NCBI GenBank assembly: GCA_001899235.1
Contig: MKVR01000002.1
Coordinates: 1-64,000, forward strand
From: Nitrosospira sp. 56-18
Lineage (GTDB): Bacteria; Pseudomonadota; Gammaproteobacteria; Burkholderiales; Nitrosomonadaceae
Length of the DNA stretch: 64,000 nt
Reading direction: 5' to 3'
The position numbers and the translations under genes are program-made. Below the pieces are notes generated by a model. That model searched no databases. It saw only the letters and a list, made by a program, of their open reading frames with translations, and had not been told where the DNA came from. Below are positions 17,442-26,267 of the stretch, piece by piece. The first letter of the stretch is position 1. Each line of letters begins with the position of its first letter.

Positions 17442-18194
17442 TTAGGAACTCAGGTTCAGCAGGCTGCTGGCCCGCTGCGCATTGCCCTCCGCATTTTGCA
17501 GCAGCTTCATGTGCGTCTCGAACTGGCGCGAGAGCCCGATCATGTCCACCAGGGCATCTACCACATTGACATTGCTGCCCTCCAGCATGCCGCTGATCAA
17601 GGTGACGTTCGGGCTGGCTTCCGCCGGACGGCCGGTGCCGAGGCGGAAAAGGCCATCGGCTCCGCGCGCAAGCTGCCCCTCCGGGGGATCGACCAGCTTG
17701 ATGCGCCCGGCGGTTATCACGACGTTCGATTCATTCGAACCCGGGCGAAATGGGACGGTGGAAACCGTGCCATCCTTGGCAATGGTGATGGTGGAATTGG
17801 GCTGGATGGCGATAGGGCCGCCGTCACCCATGATGTTCATTCCATTCCGGGTCTGCAATACCCCGTTTGCGCTGACCTGGAGATTTCCGTTGCGGGTATA
17901 GGCTTCTTCGCCATTCTCCAGTTGCACCGCGATCCAGCCCCTGCCTTCAACCGCGACATCGAGATCGCGCGCCGTTTCCTGGAGCGTGCCCGGCCGGAAA
18001 TCCGATCCGGCGCTGGAATCGACCACGAAGGCGCGGGTTGCCAGCGTATCGCTGAATACGGGTACGGCGCGCAGCATGTTGTTTTCGGCGCGGTATCCGG
18101 TCGTATTGAGGTTTGCGAGGTTATTTGATGCGGCGGCCTGCTGTCCCAGGGTATGCTTTGCCCCGGTCATCGCCACGTAGATCATGCGATCCAT
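17442..18194 (-). CDS. flgF: flagellar proximal rod protein FlgF
   Basis: 250 residues. Starts MDRMIYVAMTGAKHTL, with AASNNLANLNTTGYRAE as the rod motif and VNVVDALVDMIGLSRQFETH as the C-terminal motif. It builds the proximal rod beside FlgB, FlgC and FlgG. It is 107 bases downstream of flgE in the hook-basal-body block. Confidence 0.96.
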   Translation of the reverse strand: MDRMIYVAMTGAKHTLGQQAAASNNLANLNTTGYRAENNMLRAVPVFSDTLATRAFVVDSSAGSDFRPGTLQETARDLDVAVEGRGWIAVQLENGEEAYTRNGNLQVSANGVLQTRNGMNIMGDGGPIAIQPNSTITIAKDGTVSTVPFRPGSNESNVVITAGRIKLVDPPEGQLARGADGLFRLGTGRPAEASPNVTLISGMLEGSNVNVVDALVDMIGLSRQFETHMKLLQNAEGNAQRASSLLNLSS

Positions 18195-18301
18195 CTTCTG
18201 TTCTCCATTCCAGGCGTCAAGATATTCGGGTGTTCAATCCAGGCATGGCGAATGGCTGAAAGGAAGGCCAGGCCTTCGCCGACCTTCCTTGGCGCGCTTC
18301 A

Positions 18302-19522
18302 TTACCTCATGTTCACCAGTGTCTGCAGCAACTGGTCCTGCGTCTTGATGGTTTGCGCATTGGCCTGGTAGACGCGCTGCGCGGTAATCATATTGACCAG
18401 CTCCGACGTCAGTTCCACGTTGGATTCCTCGACCGCCCCCGACTGCAAAGCGCCCAGGCCGCTCGTCTGGGGCGCGCCCACCAGCGGAACGCCGGAGTCG
18501 GTGCTTGCTGCCCAGAGATTGTTGCCCTGCACTTGCAATCCTTGCGGATTGGCGAAATTCGCCAGTGCAACCTGGCCCAGGTTCAGGAACTTGCCATTCG
18601 AGTAGCTGCCGCGGATCATGCCATCGTTCCCGACGTCGAAACCGACCAGCTTGCCAGATGCATAGCCATCCTCGGCCAAGGAATTGACGCCGAAGCCCGA
18701 CCCGAACTGGGTGGAGCCAGTGAAGTCGAGGTTGAATACCACGGGATTCGCCCCGTTGCTCACGGGTTTCGTCACATTGAATGTCGCCGTACTCAACGGG
18801 TCGAGCGCTCCATTGGACAGGTAGTTCAGCGAGCCTACCGGCGCCCCCCCATTGAGCAGCGTGCCCTCGCTGGAGGCGAATACGTCCCAGGTGTTGGCTG
18901 CCGTCTTGACGAAATAGGCGGATAGCGTGCTCGCGTTGCCCAGGCTGTCGTGAAGCGGCATGGGCGTGGAACTGGTGTACGTCGCGGAATCCGTTGGATC
19001 GAAAGCGGCCGGATTGAGCGTGGATGCCCGGGAATCCAGGTTGATCCCGGCGTTCACGAGCGTGGTGGCGCGGGGAGACAAGTCGGCCGTCGAGATCTTC
19101 AGGTCGGTTGGCGAGCTGGCGGTAATCTGGCCGGATGCGGTAGCGACGTAGCCGGTCAGGCGCTGGCCGCCGCTGGAGACGATATATCCATCCTTGTCCG
19201 GATGGAACTGGCCGTTGCGGGTATAGGCGATGTTGCCCTGGTCATTGAGACGGAAGAAGCCCGCGCCGTTGATGGCGATATCCAGCGAATTGCCGGAAGT
19301 GGTAATGCTCCCCTGGCCGAATTGCTGCGCCACGGAAGCCACGCTGACACCCATTCCCGCCTGGGTGGAGCCGCTTCCCGCGAGCGAATTGGCAAACATG
19401 TCGGCGAATTGCGCATGCGACTGCTTGAATCCAACCGTATTGGCGTTCGCCACGTTATTGCCGATCACGTCCAGATTCCTGGCCGCTGCATTCAGACCAC
19501 TCAAGCCTTGCTGAAAACTCAT
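18302..19522 (-). CDS. flgE: flagellar hook protein FlgE
   Basis: 406 residues. N-terminal MSFQQGLSGLNAAARNLDVI and GNNVANANTVGFKQS; C-terminal VELTSELVNMITAQRVYQAN. The middle has the hook-specific beta domains and is typical in length for a proteobacterial hook protein. It assembles under the FlgD cap into the universal joint. FlgD is encoded 84 bases upstream. Confidence 0.97.
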   Translation of the reverse strand: MSFQQGLSGLNAAARNLDVIGNNVANANTVGFKQSHAQFADMFANSLAGSGSTQAGMGVSVASVAQQFGQGSITTSGNSLDIAINGAGFFRLNDQGNIAYTRNGQFHPDKDGYIVSSGGQRLTGYVATASGQITASSPTDLKISTADLSPRATTLVNAGINLDSRASTLNPAAFDPTDSATYTSSTPMPLHDSLGNASTLSAYFVKTAANTWDVFASSEGTLLNGGAPVGSLNYLSNGALDPLSTATFNVTKPVSNGANPVVFNLDFTGSTQFGSGFGVNSLAEDGYASGKLVGFDVGNDGMIRGSYSNGKFLNLGQVALANFANPQGLQVQGNNLWAASTDSGVPLVGAPQTSGLGALQSGAVEESNVELTSELVNMITAQRVYQANAQTIKTQDQLLQTLVNMR

Positions 19523-19606
19523 GATACGCTCCTTGTCCTTGGTAAGCGTCTCGCTCCGGCTTGGGCGCGAGACAGAATATGATTAAACTGCTCCGGTTTC
19601 GAATAC

Positions 19607-20275
19607 TCAGAAAATCTGCTTCACATCGGCGATTGCCGCTGTGCCCAGTGACCCGACATTGAGGCGCGCTCCCTGGCTATCCTGCGATACGCCCTGGACC
19701 ATGCCGATGGCCAGCGGCTGCGCGTCGACCTTCTGACCGCCGCGCGTCGCCTCGACACTGATCGTATAGCCGCCATCGGCTGCCTGGGTTCCGCCCGCGG
19801 TTTTGCCATCCCATCCGAATGCAAGCGATCCCGCAGCCTGCGGACCCAGGTTCATGACCTGCATGGTTGCGCCGGAGCTGTCCTGTATCGTGACCTTCAC
19901 CTCATCCGCAGGTTGCGCCAGATCGATGCCGAACGCGCCGCTGCCGCCGGCGAGATGCAGGGCCGAACCAGGCACGAGGACATTGTGCCCGATCATGCCT
20001 GCCGCCTGCAGGGACTGCCCGGCGGTGAAACCATTCGCCATGGCCTGCAGGGTGGTGTTGAGTTTCTCGATGCCATTGACGGTGCTAATCTGGGCGAGCT
20101 GGGAAGTGACCTGGGCGTTATCGAGCGGATTCAGGGGATCCTGGTTCTTCATCTGCGTGACCAGCAGCTTGAGAAAGCGGTCCTGCGGATCGTCCGCCGC
20201 GGGCTGCGTCGTGTTTTTTGCGTTGTACGATGTGAACAGGTTCGAGGCCTGTCCCGTTTCCTGGATGGAGCTCAT
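19607..20275 (-). CDS. flgD: hook-capping (scaffold) protein FlgD
   Basis: 222 residues. The N-terminal conserved region QDRFLKLLVTQMKNQDPLNP and LDNAQVTSQLAQISTVNGIE is diagnostic. The C-terminal half has a FlgD Tudor/Ig-like domain (FGWDGKTAGGTQAADGGYTI). It caps the growing hook. It lies 11 bases from flgC and belongs to the same unit. Confidence 0.96.
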   Translation of the reverse strand: MSSIQETGQASNLFTSYNAKNTTQPAADDPQDRFLKLLVTQMKNQDPLNPLDNAQVTSQLAQISTVNGIEKLNTTLQAMANGFTAGQSLQAAGMIGHNVLVPGSALHLAGGSGAFGIDLAQPADEVKVTIQDSSGATMQVMNLGPQAAGSLAFGWDGKTAGGTQAADGGYTISVEATRGGQKVDAQPLAIGMVQGVSQDSQGARLNVGSLGTAAIADVKQIF

Positions 20276-20286
20276 GGCGGTTTTCC

Positions 20287-20742
20287 TTATTGTCCGATGG
20301 TCAAGGTTTTCAACAGCAGCGTCTTCGCGGTATTCATCATGTCCACGTTGTTCTGGTAGGAGCGCGAGGCGGAAATCATGTTGACCATTTCCTCCACCAC
20401 ATTGACATTGGGCATGGTCACGAAACCATCCTTGTCCGCCATGGGATGGCCGGGCTCGAACACTTTTCGCATCGGGGATTGGTCTTCGATTACTGCCGAG
20501 ACGCGCACCCCGGCGGTGCCATAGGACCCATGCACTCCATTCATGCCATCCGCGGGCAATCCGGCGGCAGCCTGGGCGCCGACGGATTGGGTGGTAAATA
20601 CCACCTGTTTTGCCTTATAGGCCTCGCCATTGGAACTCGCCGCGCTGTCGGCGTTGGCAAGATTGCTCGCAACAACGTTGAGACGCTTGTTCTGAGCGGT
20701 CATCGCCGAACCGGCGACGTCGAAAATGCTGAATAGCGACAT
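20287..20742 (-). CDS. flgC: flagellar proximal rod protein FlgC
   Basis: 151 residues, slightly longer than the common 134-140. The start [31 protein letters not shown] and the C-terminal [20 protein letters not shown] are diagnostic. It is 14 bases downstream of flgB. Confidence 0.96.
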   Translation of the reverse strand: MSLFSIFDVAGSAMTAQNKRLNVVASNLANADSAASSNGEAYKAKQVVFTTQSVGAQAAAGLPADGMNGVHGSYGTAGVRVSAVIEDQSPMRKVFEPGHPMADKDGFVTMPNVNVVEEMVNMISASRSYQNNVDMMNTAKTLLLKTLTIGQ

Positions 20743-20756
20743 GATCCGGTTTCTCC

Positions 20757-21155
20757 TTAATTTTGAAGGGCAGCCAGCATCATCCGCACCTCGGTGCTGA
20801 TGAATGTCAGGTTGGCCTCGTAATGGATGGCGTTATCGGCAAACTGGCTGCGCTCGATATCCATGTCCACGGTATTGCCGTCCACGCTGCCCTGCACCGC
20901 TCCGCGGTAAAGCAGGGGAGCGCCGCCATTCGCGCTCGCGGGAGGCGCGATATGGTTGGGCGCGCTGGTGGCAAGCACGACGGCATTGCCGCCCGTCAAC
21001 GCACCTTGCAGCGCCGCGCTGAAATCAATATCCCGCGCCTTGTACTGGGGCGTATCCGCGTTGGCGATGTTGGATGCGATCAGTTGCTGCCGCTGGGCCC
21101 GCAGGTTTGCGGAATCCTGATAAAACCGGAAGGTGCTGTCCAATTTGTCTATCAC
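20757..21155 (-). CDS. flgB: flagellar proximal rod protein FlgB
   Basis: 132 residues. [20 protein letters not shown] is the rod motif, and [20 protein letters not shown] the C-terminal FlgB signature. First gene of the long minus-strand unit flgBCDEFGHIJKL, divergent from flgA. In FlhDC-regulated systems this unit is a class II operon. Confidence 0.96.
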   Translation of the reverse strand: MIDKLDSTFRFYQDSANLRAQRQQLIASNIANADTPQYKARDIDFSAALQGALTGGNAVVLATSAPNHIAPPASANGGAPLLYRGAVQGSVDGNTVDMDIERSQFADNAIHYEANLTFISTEVRMMLAALQN

Positions 21156-21508
21156 GGAAACTCCTCAAAAACTCCTCAAGTTATGCATCTCGCTGCTGTT
21201 CACCACTACGGATTGCAGCCACTGTGGACAGCATCCCGCATGGAGCGCGCAGCGTACGATGCAAGCATGGTAGGGCATCGCCTCTGGAATCAAACCAGGG
21301 AAAAGAAAGCCAATTACCCCGCATCTCGCTGCTTTGGCCCGCTGGCTTGGCAATGGGCGCATCATAGAGAAACCCGCTGGAAGGCAATCGGATGAACAGC
21401 GGCCCAAATCAGCCTCAGTTCCATTCAATGGCGCCGCCGGGATATGGCTAGAATTCCTCACGTCGCCGCGGCTCGCTCCGAAACGCGGAAAAAACTGGAG
21501 AAATCATC
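21156..21508. promoter_or_regulatory. divergent flgB/flgA promoter region
   Basis: 353 bases between the flgB and flgA start codons with no gene. It must contain both promoters and, by analogy with other FlhDC systems, an FlhDC site. I could not pick out an FlhDC box, a sigma-28 site or a sigma-54 site with confidence. The flgA ribosome-binding site is GGAG about nine bases before its ATG. Confidence 0.5.
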
Positions 21509-22240
21509 ATGCCTGCAATCGGTTCGCGCCATTCGCGCACTTCGTCATCCGTTCCCGGCCTGCTCCTTCTTGTCCTTACGCTGGCGCCCGCGGCGGCACC
21601 CGCTTCGCCGGATGTCAAGCAGGATCACGGGCTCATCCAGGCATCGGTCACGCATTTCCTGCGCATGCAGACAGCCGGACTTCCCGGCGAGGTGGAAATC
21701 ATTCCCGGCGCAATCGATACCCGCGCCAGCTTGCCGGCATGCGCTGCACTGGAGCCCTCGCTGCCGCCGGGAAGCCGAGCGTGGGGCAGCACGACCGTGG
21801 CGGTGCAATGCACCGTTCCCCACTCCTGGACGATTTATGTTCGCGCCACGGTAAGAGTCGTGGCGGATTATGTTGTCAGCGCCCGCCCGCTGAACCAGGG
21901 CCAGTTGCTGACCGCTGCGGACTTCGCAATACGCAAGGGAGATCTGACGCAGCTTCCCCCCGGCATCGTCACGGACCTGAACCAGGCGATCGGCATGACC
22001 ATGGCCGGCAGTATCCCCTTCGGAAGCCCGTTGCGCCAGGACATGCTGCGCGCCCAGATCGCGGTGAAGCAGAACCAGCCGGTCAAGCTGGTTTCAAATG
22101 GACGCGGATTCAGCATAAGCGCCGAAGGCAGGGCGCTGGGCAATGCGCTGGAAGGACAGCGTGTGCAGGTCAAGAACCATTCCGGCCAGATAGTGAGCGG
22201 CATCGCCCGCGCGGGATCGATAGTCGAGGTGATCTATTGA
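21509..22240 (+). CDS. flgA: flagellar P-ring assembly chaperone FlgA
   Basis: 243 residues with a hydrophobic signal peptide (VPGLLLLVLTLAPAAAPAS). The C-terminal SAF domain is clear: VVSARPLNQGQLLTAADFAI, LRQDMLRAQIAVKQNQPVKL and the final VKNHSGQIVSGIARAGSIVE. It acts in the periplasm to help FlgI polymerise. It is transcribed away from flgB and precedes flgM and flgN by 262 bases. Confidence 0.95.
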   Translation: MPAIGSRHSRTSSSVPGLLLLVLTLAPAAAPASPDVKQDHGLIQASVTHFLRMQTAGLPGEVEIIPGAIDTRASLPACAALEPSLPPGSRAWGSTTVAVQCTVPHSWTIYVRATVRVVADYVVSARPLNQGQLLTAADFAIRKGDLTQLPPGIVTDLNQAIGMTMAGSIPFGSPLRQDMLRAQIAVKQNQPVKLVSNGRGFSISAEGRALGNALEGQRVQVKNHSGQIVSGIARAGSIVEVIY

Positions 22241-22445
22241 TGACGCGCCCTGGCATTCCGGATGCCGGACAGTCATTTCCTCCACCCGGAAGGAAACTTG
22301 TTCGAAGGCTCGCGAATGATCTACAATGGTTTATGCCAGCGACAGGAGTATCCGGGATAATGAGGGGATGAAGTGGCGGATGGCAGCATCAATTTACGCC
22401 CAATAGCGCCGGATTGTGCCGGATATTTCCGTTCATGTTTCCTTC

Positions 22446-22472
22446 TCAAGTTTTACCTGGGGCTGCCGTTAG
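22446..22472 (+). promoter_or_regulatory. sigma-28 (FliA) promoter of flgMN
   Basis: TCAAGTTT, an 11-base spacer, then GCCGTTAG. The consensus is TAAAGTTT-N11-GCCGATAA, so 7 of 8 and 6 of 8 positions match with exact spacing. It ends 30 bases before the flgM ATG. This fits FliA-dependent expression of its own antagonist. Confidence 0.75.
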
Positions 22473-22502
22473 ATATCTACGGTCAACCGTAGGAGAGATA
22501 CC

Positions 22503-22811
22503 ATGAAAATCGATAATTCCGCCAACAATACTGTCACCGCCCTTCCAGGCGAATCACCTGTTCGATCGGCCAGGGCCGCGCAAAAAGCGGAACCGGAAGC
22601 AGTCGTGAATGGCCAGGGCGCCGCTGTGCACCTGAGCCCGCAATTGCAGACCATCGAGAAGAATTTCGCCAGCAACGAGGCTTTCGATATCACGCGCGTG
22701 AATGAAATCAAGCAAGCCATCAGCGAAGGACGCTTCACCGTCAATCCCGGCAAGGTAGCGGATGGCCTGCTCGATTCCGTGCGGGATCTGATCCAGAACC
22801 GGAACACCTGA
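22503..22811 (+). CDS. flgM: anti-sigma-28 factor FlgM
   Basis: 102 residues, small and largely unstructured. The C-terminal FlgM core is visible: VNEIKQAISEGRFTVNPGKV, then ADGLLDSVRDLI. It binds FliA until the hook is complete and it is exported. AGGAGAGATACC precedes the ATG. It is preceded by a good sigma-28 promoter and followed after 14 bases by flgN. Confidence 0.93.
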   Translation: MKIDNSANNTVTALPGESPVRSARAAQKAEPEAVVNGQGAAVHLSPQLQTIEKNFASNEAFDITRVNEIKQAISEGRFTVNPGKVADGLLDSVRDLIQNRNT

Positions 22812-22825
22812 TTCGACTCGTCATC

Positions 22826-23293
22826 ATGGCTTTTGACCCGGCTACGCGTATTGCAGCGGAACGCGATGCCACGCAGGATTTCATCCACCTGCTCCAGCGC
22901 GAGCAGGGTATCCTGCAGGAAAAAGATGTTTCCGAATTGCTGGCGCTGTCAAGGGAAAAAGGCAGTCAGGCCCAGCGCCTGGTGGAGCTTGCAAGCGAGC
23001 GCAATCGCTGGATCGAAAGCCTGGGCTGCAGCCACGATCACGCCGGGATGGAGCGCGCCCTGCAAGGCTGTCCGGAAGCGGCGCAAGCCTGGAGCCAATT
23101 GCTGCAGCTTGCCCAGGCCGCGAGCGAACTGAACAAGATCAACGGCATCCTCGTCAACCAGCGGCTGCGCTACAACACGCAGGCGCTTGCCGCGTTGCAG
23201 GGGCCGGTGCAAAGCGCTGGACTGTCCGGCCTTTACGGTTCGGATGGACAGCCACGGCTGTTCAAGGGTGGCCGCCGGCTGGGCGAGGTTTGA
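22826..23293 (+). CDS. flgN: flagellar export chaperone FlgN
   Basis: 155 residues, mostly helical: DFIHLLQREQGILQEKDVSE is the family N-terminal helix, and INGILVNQRLRYNTQALAAL the C-terminal chaperone helix. It binds FlgK and FlgL before export. Position immediately after flgM supports the assignment. Confidence 0.9.
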   Translation: MAFDPATRIAAERDATQDFIHLLQREQGILQEKDVSELLALSREKGSQAQRLVELASERNRWIESLGCSHDHAGMERALQGCPEAAQAWSQLLQLAQAASELNKINGILVNQRLRYNTQALAALQGPVQSAGLSGLYGSDGQPRLFKGGRRLGEV

Positions 23294-23713
23294 TTCTTCA
23301 TTTCGCTCTCCCGCCTCCGCATGCAGATGTATTGAATGGGTGGCACGGGAAGATGCTTTTACCGCTTTGCAGGCGCGCGGGCAAACCCGTTTTGATCATT
23401 CCGGTTGCTTCCCTAGGACTTTCCGCCTTATAGCGCGCAATGCGCCTGCAGCGATTGCTGGACGTCCAGCGCATGAATCTCATCCGATGTCTTGGTGGGC
23501 TACGCTGCGCTTTCCCATCCTTCCATTGCCGCTATTGTTGCGATTGCTTGCGGCAGGATGGATGGAGTGAAACGCAACCCATCGCTATAGCCTTGCTTTC
23601 AGCAACCCACACGAATTATTTTCTCGTCATCAGATCGCATATGCATGGGCATTTCCGGTGCTTCCGGGTATTTCGGGCACCGGCAGGAACGAGTGCCAAG
23701 CCAAAAAAAAGAC
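23294..23713. other. non-coding gap between convergent flgN and motD genes
   Basis: 420 bases without a gene. It holds a dispersed-repeat composite at 23494-23583, described separately. I see no clear Rho-independent terminator. Confidence 0.5.
23494..23583. repeat. dispersed intergenic repeat (copy 1)
   Basis: Contains GGTGGGCTACGCTGCGCTTT followed by CCCATCC, and then GGATGGATGGAGTGAAACGC followed by AACCCATC (23556-23583). The second segment recurs nearly identically at 24699-24726. Such GC-rich hairpin elements around convergent gene ends look like REP-type or MITE-like repeats. Confidence 0.6.
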
Positions 23714-24613
23714 TCAAGCCGATCCGGTTTCCGACTCCTTGCGATCTTCTGTCCGGACTTCATGCACGGGGCCGGCTGGCGAAATGCCAGCATCCGGCGC
23801 GGCTGCGTCTTCCGGAGTTTCCTCCTGATCTTCAGGCGCATCCGGCAAGCCGGACAGGATCATCAGGGTGACGCGGCGATTGCGCGTACGTCCCTCTTCG
23901 GTATCGTTCGATTCCACCGGATGATTTTCCCCATAGCCCACGGCGGTAAGCCGGGAAGCGGCCACGCCGCTGTCGATAAGCAGCCGCACCACGCTCGTGG
24001 CCCGCACCGCGGAAAGCTCCCAGTTGGAGGGAAACCTGGGGGTGGTGATGGGCTTGTCATCGGTATGCCCCTCGACCTGGATGAACTGATCGCCCTTTTG
24101 CAGAACCTGCGCCACCGCCCTGAGCGCTTTGCCGGATTCCTCATGCAATGTCGCCTCGCCGGATGAGAACAGCACGTTGGCATTGATTTCCACCCGCACT
24201 CCCCGTTCGTTCTGCATCACCCGGACCTGCCCGTCTTCCACCAGGGGAGCGAACGCTGCCACGATATCGCGCGCAATGCGCTGCAATTTTTCGTGCTGCC
24301 TGAGTTTCGCTTCCGCAAAACGCCTGGCTTTATCGCTTCGTGCATCCTCCCTGGCGGCTGGTTCCGGACGAGGCGGCGTCTCGATGCGTTGAGGCAATGG
24401 ATCGGGTGCGACGATAAGCGGGTTGCGGCGCTCCGCTTCCTTCGCGAACGCGGCGATGAGCGAATTCGTCAGCTTGCGGTACTTGCCCTCGTTGACCTGG
24501 GAAATCGCATACATCACGGCGAAGACCGCCAGCAGCAACGTGATGAAATCGGCATAGGACACCAGCCAGCGCTCGTGGTTTTCCCGCTCTTCCGCCCTGT
24601 ATTCCTTTCTCAT
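23714..24613 (-). CDS. motD: flagellar motor stator protein MotD (MotB-like)
   Basis: 299 residues. One N-terminal membrane helix (ADFITLLLAVFAVMYAISQV) carries the critical proton-binding Asp in YADF. The periplasmic OmpA-like peptidoglycan-binding domain contains VEGHTDDKPI, FPSNWELSAVRATSVVRLL and GYGENHPVESN. The C-terminal tail is acidic and proline-rich, as in MotD rather than MotB. The partner MotC is encoded upstream on the same strand, with a repeat element between the two. Confidence 0.9.
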   Translation of the reverse strand: MRKEYRAEERENHERWLVSYADFITLLLAVFAVMYAISQVNEGKYRKLTNSLIAAFAKEAERRNPLIVAPDPLPQRIETPPRPEPAAREDARSDKARRFAEAKLRQHEKLQRIARDIVAAFAPLVEDGQVRVMQNERGVRVEINANVLFSSGEATLHEESGKALRAVAQVLQKGDQFIQVEGHTDDKPITTPRFPSNWELSAVRATSVVRLLIDSGVAASRLTAVGYGENHPVESNDTEEGRTRNRRVTLMILSGLPDAPEDQEETPEDAAAPDAGISPAGPVHEVRTEDRKESETGSA

Positions 24614-24698
24614 GTTCCATCCTTCCTCATATGGTATTCACCTGCTCCGGAATCAAACTTCCAATCATGTATCCTGCATGGCAACGGTAGCAACGGTA

Positions 24699-24744
24699 GG
24701 ATGGGTGGAGTGAAACGCAACCCATCAAAAAACTCCACCCATCC
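24699..24744. repeat. dispersed intergenic repeat (copy 2) with a 13-base hairpin
   Basis: GGATGGGTGGAGT at 24699-24711 is perfectly complementary to ACTCCACCCATCC at 24732-24744. The left part through AACCCATC matches the copy at 23556-23583. It sits in the gap between motC and motD, so it may cut or stabilise their shared transcript. Confidence 0.75.
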
Positions 24745-24816
24745 TGCGCAAACTGCATAATCCACAATGCATGTCATGGAATATAACGTTCCACTGGAAC
24801 CAAATACGGGTTTTGC

Positions 24817-25557
24817 TCATACCCCATATCCCTTCAGCCTCCCGGCTATCAGCCTGGGATTCTCGCCGCTCGCGATCCCCACCAGCCCGTCCACCATCAT
24901 CTCGCGCATCAATACCTGGCGTGAGATCAGGGTCTTCAGCTTGTTGGCCATGGGCAGGAATGCAAGGTTCGCCAGCCCCACGCCATAGATGGTCGCCACG
25001 AAGGCAACGGCGATCCCCGCTCCGAGATTCGCCGGATCGGACAGATTTTCCATGACCTGGATAAGCCCCATTACGGCTCCGAGGATGCCGATGGTGGGCG
25101 CATATCCGCCTGCCGCCTCCCAGACTTTCGCTCCCTGGCGGTGCTGGTCCTCGAAAGCCTGTATTTCGACTTCCAGCACCCGTTTCAATTCTTCCGGCGG
25201 GGTGCCGTCCACCACGAGCTGCAACCCCTTCCTGATGAAAGGGTCGTCGATTCCCGCGATGTGCGGATCGAGCGAAAGCAGCCCTTCCTTGCGCGCCGAG
25301 TTGCTCCAGGCGGAGACATGATCCACCAGCGCCCCGGCGTCCAGCAGTGGCGGCATGAATATCCAGCGGCTCATCCTCATGCCGAGCAGAAACTGGCGCA
25401 CCGGGCTTTGCAGCAGCACGGCCCCGAGGGTACCCCCCACCACGATGGCAAACGCCGTGAACTGGATGAGCGAGCCCGGGTGGCCCCCTTCGAGTGTCTG
25501 GCTGCCGAAAACCGCTATCAGGGCAATGACGATGCCCGCTATGCTATTGAAGTCCAT
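24817..25557 (-). CDS. motC: flagellar motor stator protein MotC (MotA/PomA-like)
   Basis: 246 residues from MDFNSIAGIVIALIAVFGSQ. Four membrane segments are expected. The conserved MotA-family parts are GTLGAVLLQSP, GGYAPTIGILGAVMGLIQVM and VAFVATIYGVGLANL. Short length and PomA-like sequence separate it from the 286-residue MotA at 33582-34442. Overlaps the end of fliA by 19 bases, so fliA and motC are cotranscribed. Confidence 0.92.
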   Translation of the reverse strand: MDFNSIAGIVIALIAVFGSQTLEGGHPGSLIQFTAFAIVVGGTLGAVLLQSPVRQFLLGMRMSRWIFMPPLLDAGALVDHVSAWSNSARKEGLLSLDPHIAGIDDPFIRKGLQLVVDGTPPEELKRVLEVEIQAFEDQHRQGAKVWEAAGGYAPTIGILGAVMGLIQVMENLSDPANLGAGIAVAFVATIYGVGLANLAFLPMANKLKTLISRQVLMREMMVDGLVGIASGENPRLIAGRLKGYGV

Positions 25558-26267
25558 GCTCCCTCCTTGAGTTTGGCGCGCAACCGCGCAACCGCCTGGT
25601 TGTGAATCTGACATACCCTCGACTCGGATACGCCCAATACTGCGCCGATTTCCTTGAAATTCAGCTCCTGCTCGTAGTACAGCCCCATCAGCATCTTTTC
25701 CCTTTCCGGCAGATCGCCGATCGCCTCAATCAGCAGTTCGCGCAAATCGTCGTTCAGCAGGCTTGCCAGGGGATCGGACCCGGCGCCGGAGCAGTTGCGC
25801 TCCAGGAAATCGTCATCCCCCTCATTCACAAAATCCTCGTAATGGATGAGCTGGGTCCCATGGGCATCCATCAGCATCTGCTGGTAATCGGCAAGCGGCA
25901 CCTTGAGTTCTGCGGCGATTTCCGCTTCCGCGGGCGGACGGCCGAGGCGATGCTGCAATGCCTGCACTGCCGTCTCGATCTGGCGCATACTTTTGCGCGC
26001 GCTGCGCGGCATCCAGTCGGTCTGGCGCAATTCATCCAGCATGGCGCCGCGGATACGCTGGGCCGCATAAGTCTCGAATTGCGCTCCCGGTGTTTCCTCA
26101 TAGCGGCTCAGCGCCTCCATCAGACCCATCATTCCTACCTGGATGAGATCGTCCACTCCCACGCTGGGCGGCAGCTTCGCCATCATGTGGTTCGCGATGC
26201 GTTTCACCAGCGGAGCGTACTCGGCTACCGCGGGCTTTCTATCGATGACACCTGCTGCGTTATACAT
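25539..26267 (-). CDS. fliA: RNA polymerase sigma factor FliA (sigma-28)
   Basis: 242 residues from the ATG at 26267 (GAGGAGTGATC in front; a GTG two codons earlier is less likely). Region 2: YAPLVKRIANHMMAKLPPSV, VDDLIQVGMMGLMEALSRYE, and FETYAAQRIRGAMLDELR. Region 4: LPEREKMLMGLYYEQELNFK, then VSESRVCQIHNQAVARLRAK. It directs late flagellar transcription, and the window shows a matching promoter upstream of flgM. Confidence 0.97.
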   Translation of the reverse strand: MYNAAGVIDRKPAVAEYAPLVKRIANHMMAKLPPSVGVDDLIQVGMMGLMEALSRYEETPGAQFETYAAQRIRGAMLDELRQTDWMPRSARKSMRQIETAVQALQHRLGRPPAEAEIAAELKVPLADYQQMLMDAHGTQLIHYEDFVNEGDDDFLERNCSGAGSDPLASLLNDDLRELLIEAIGDLPEREKMLMGLYYEQELNFKEIGAVLGVSESRVCQIHNQAVARLRAKLKEGAWTSIA

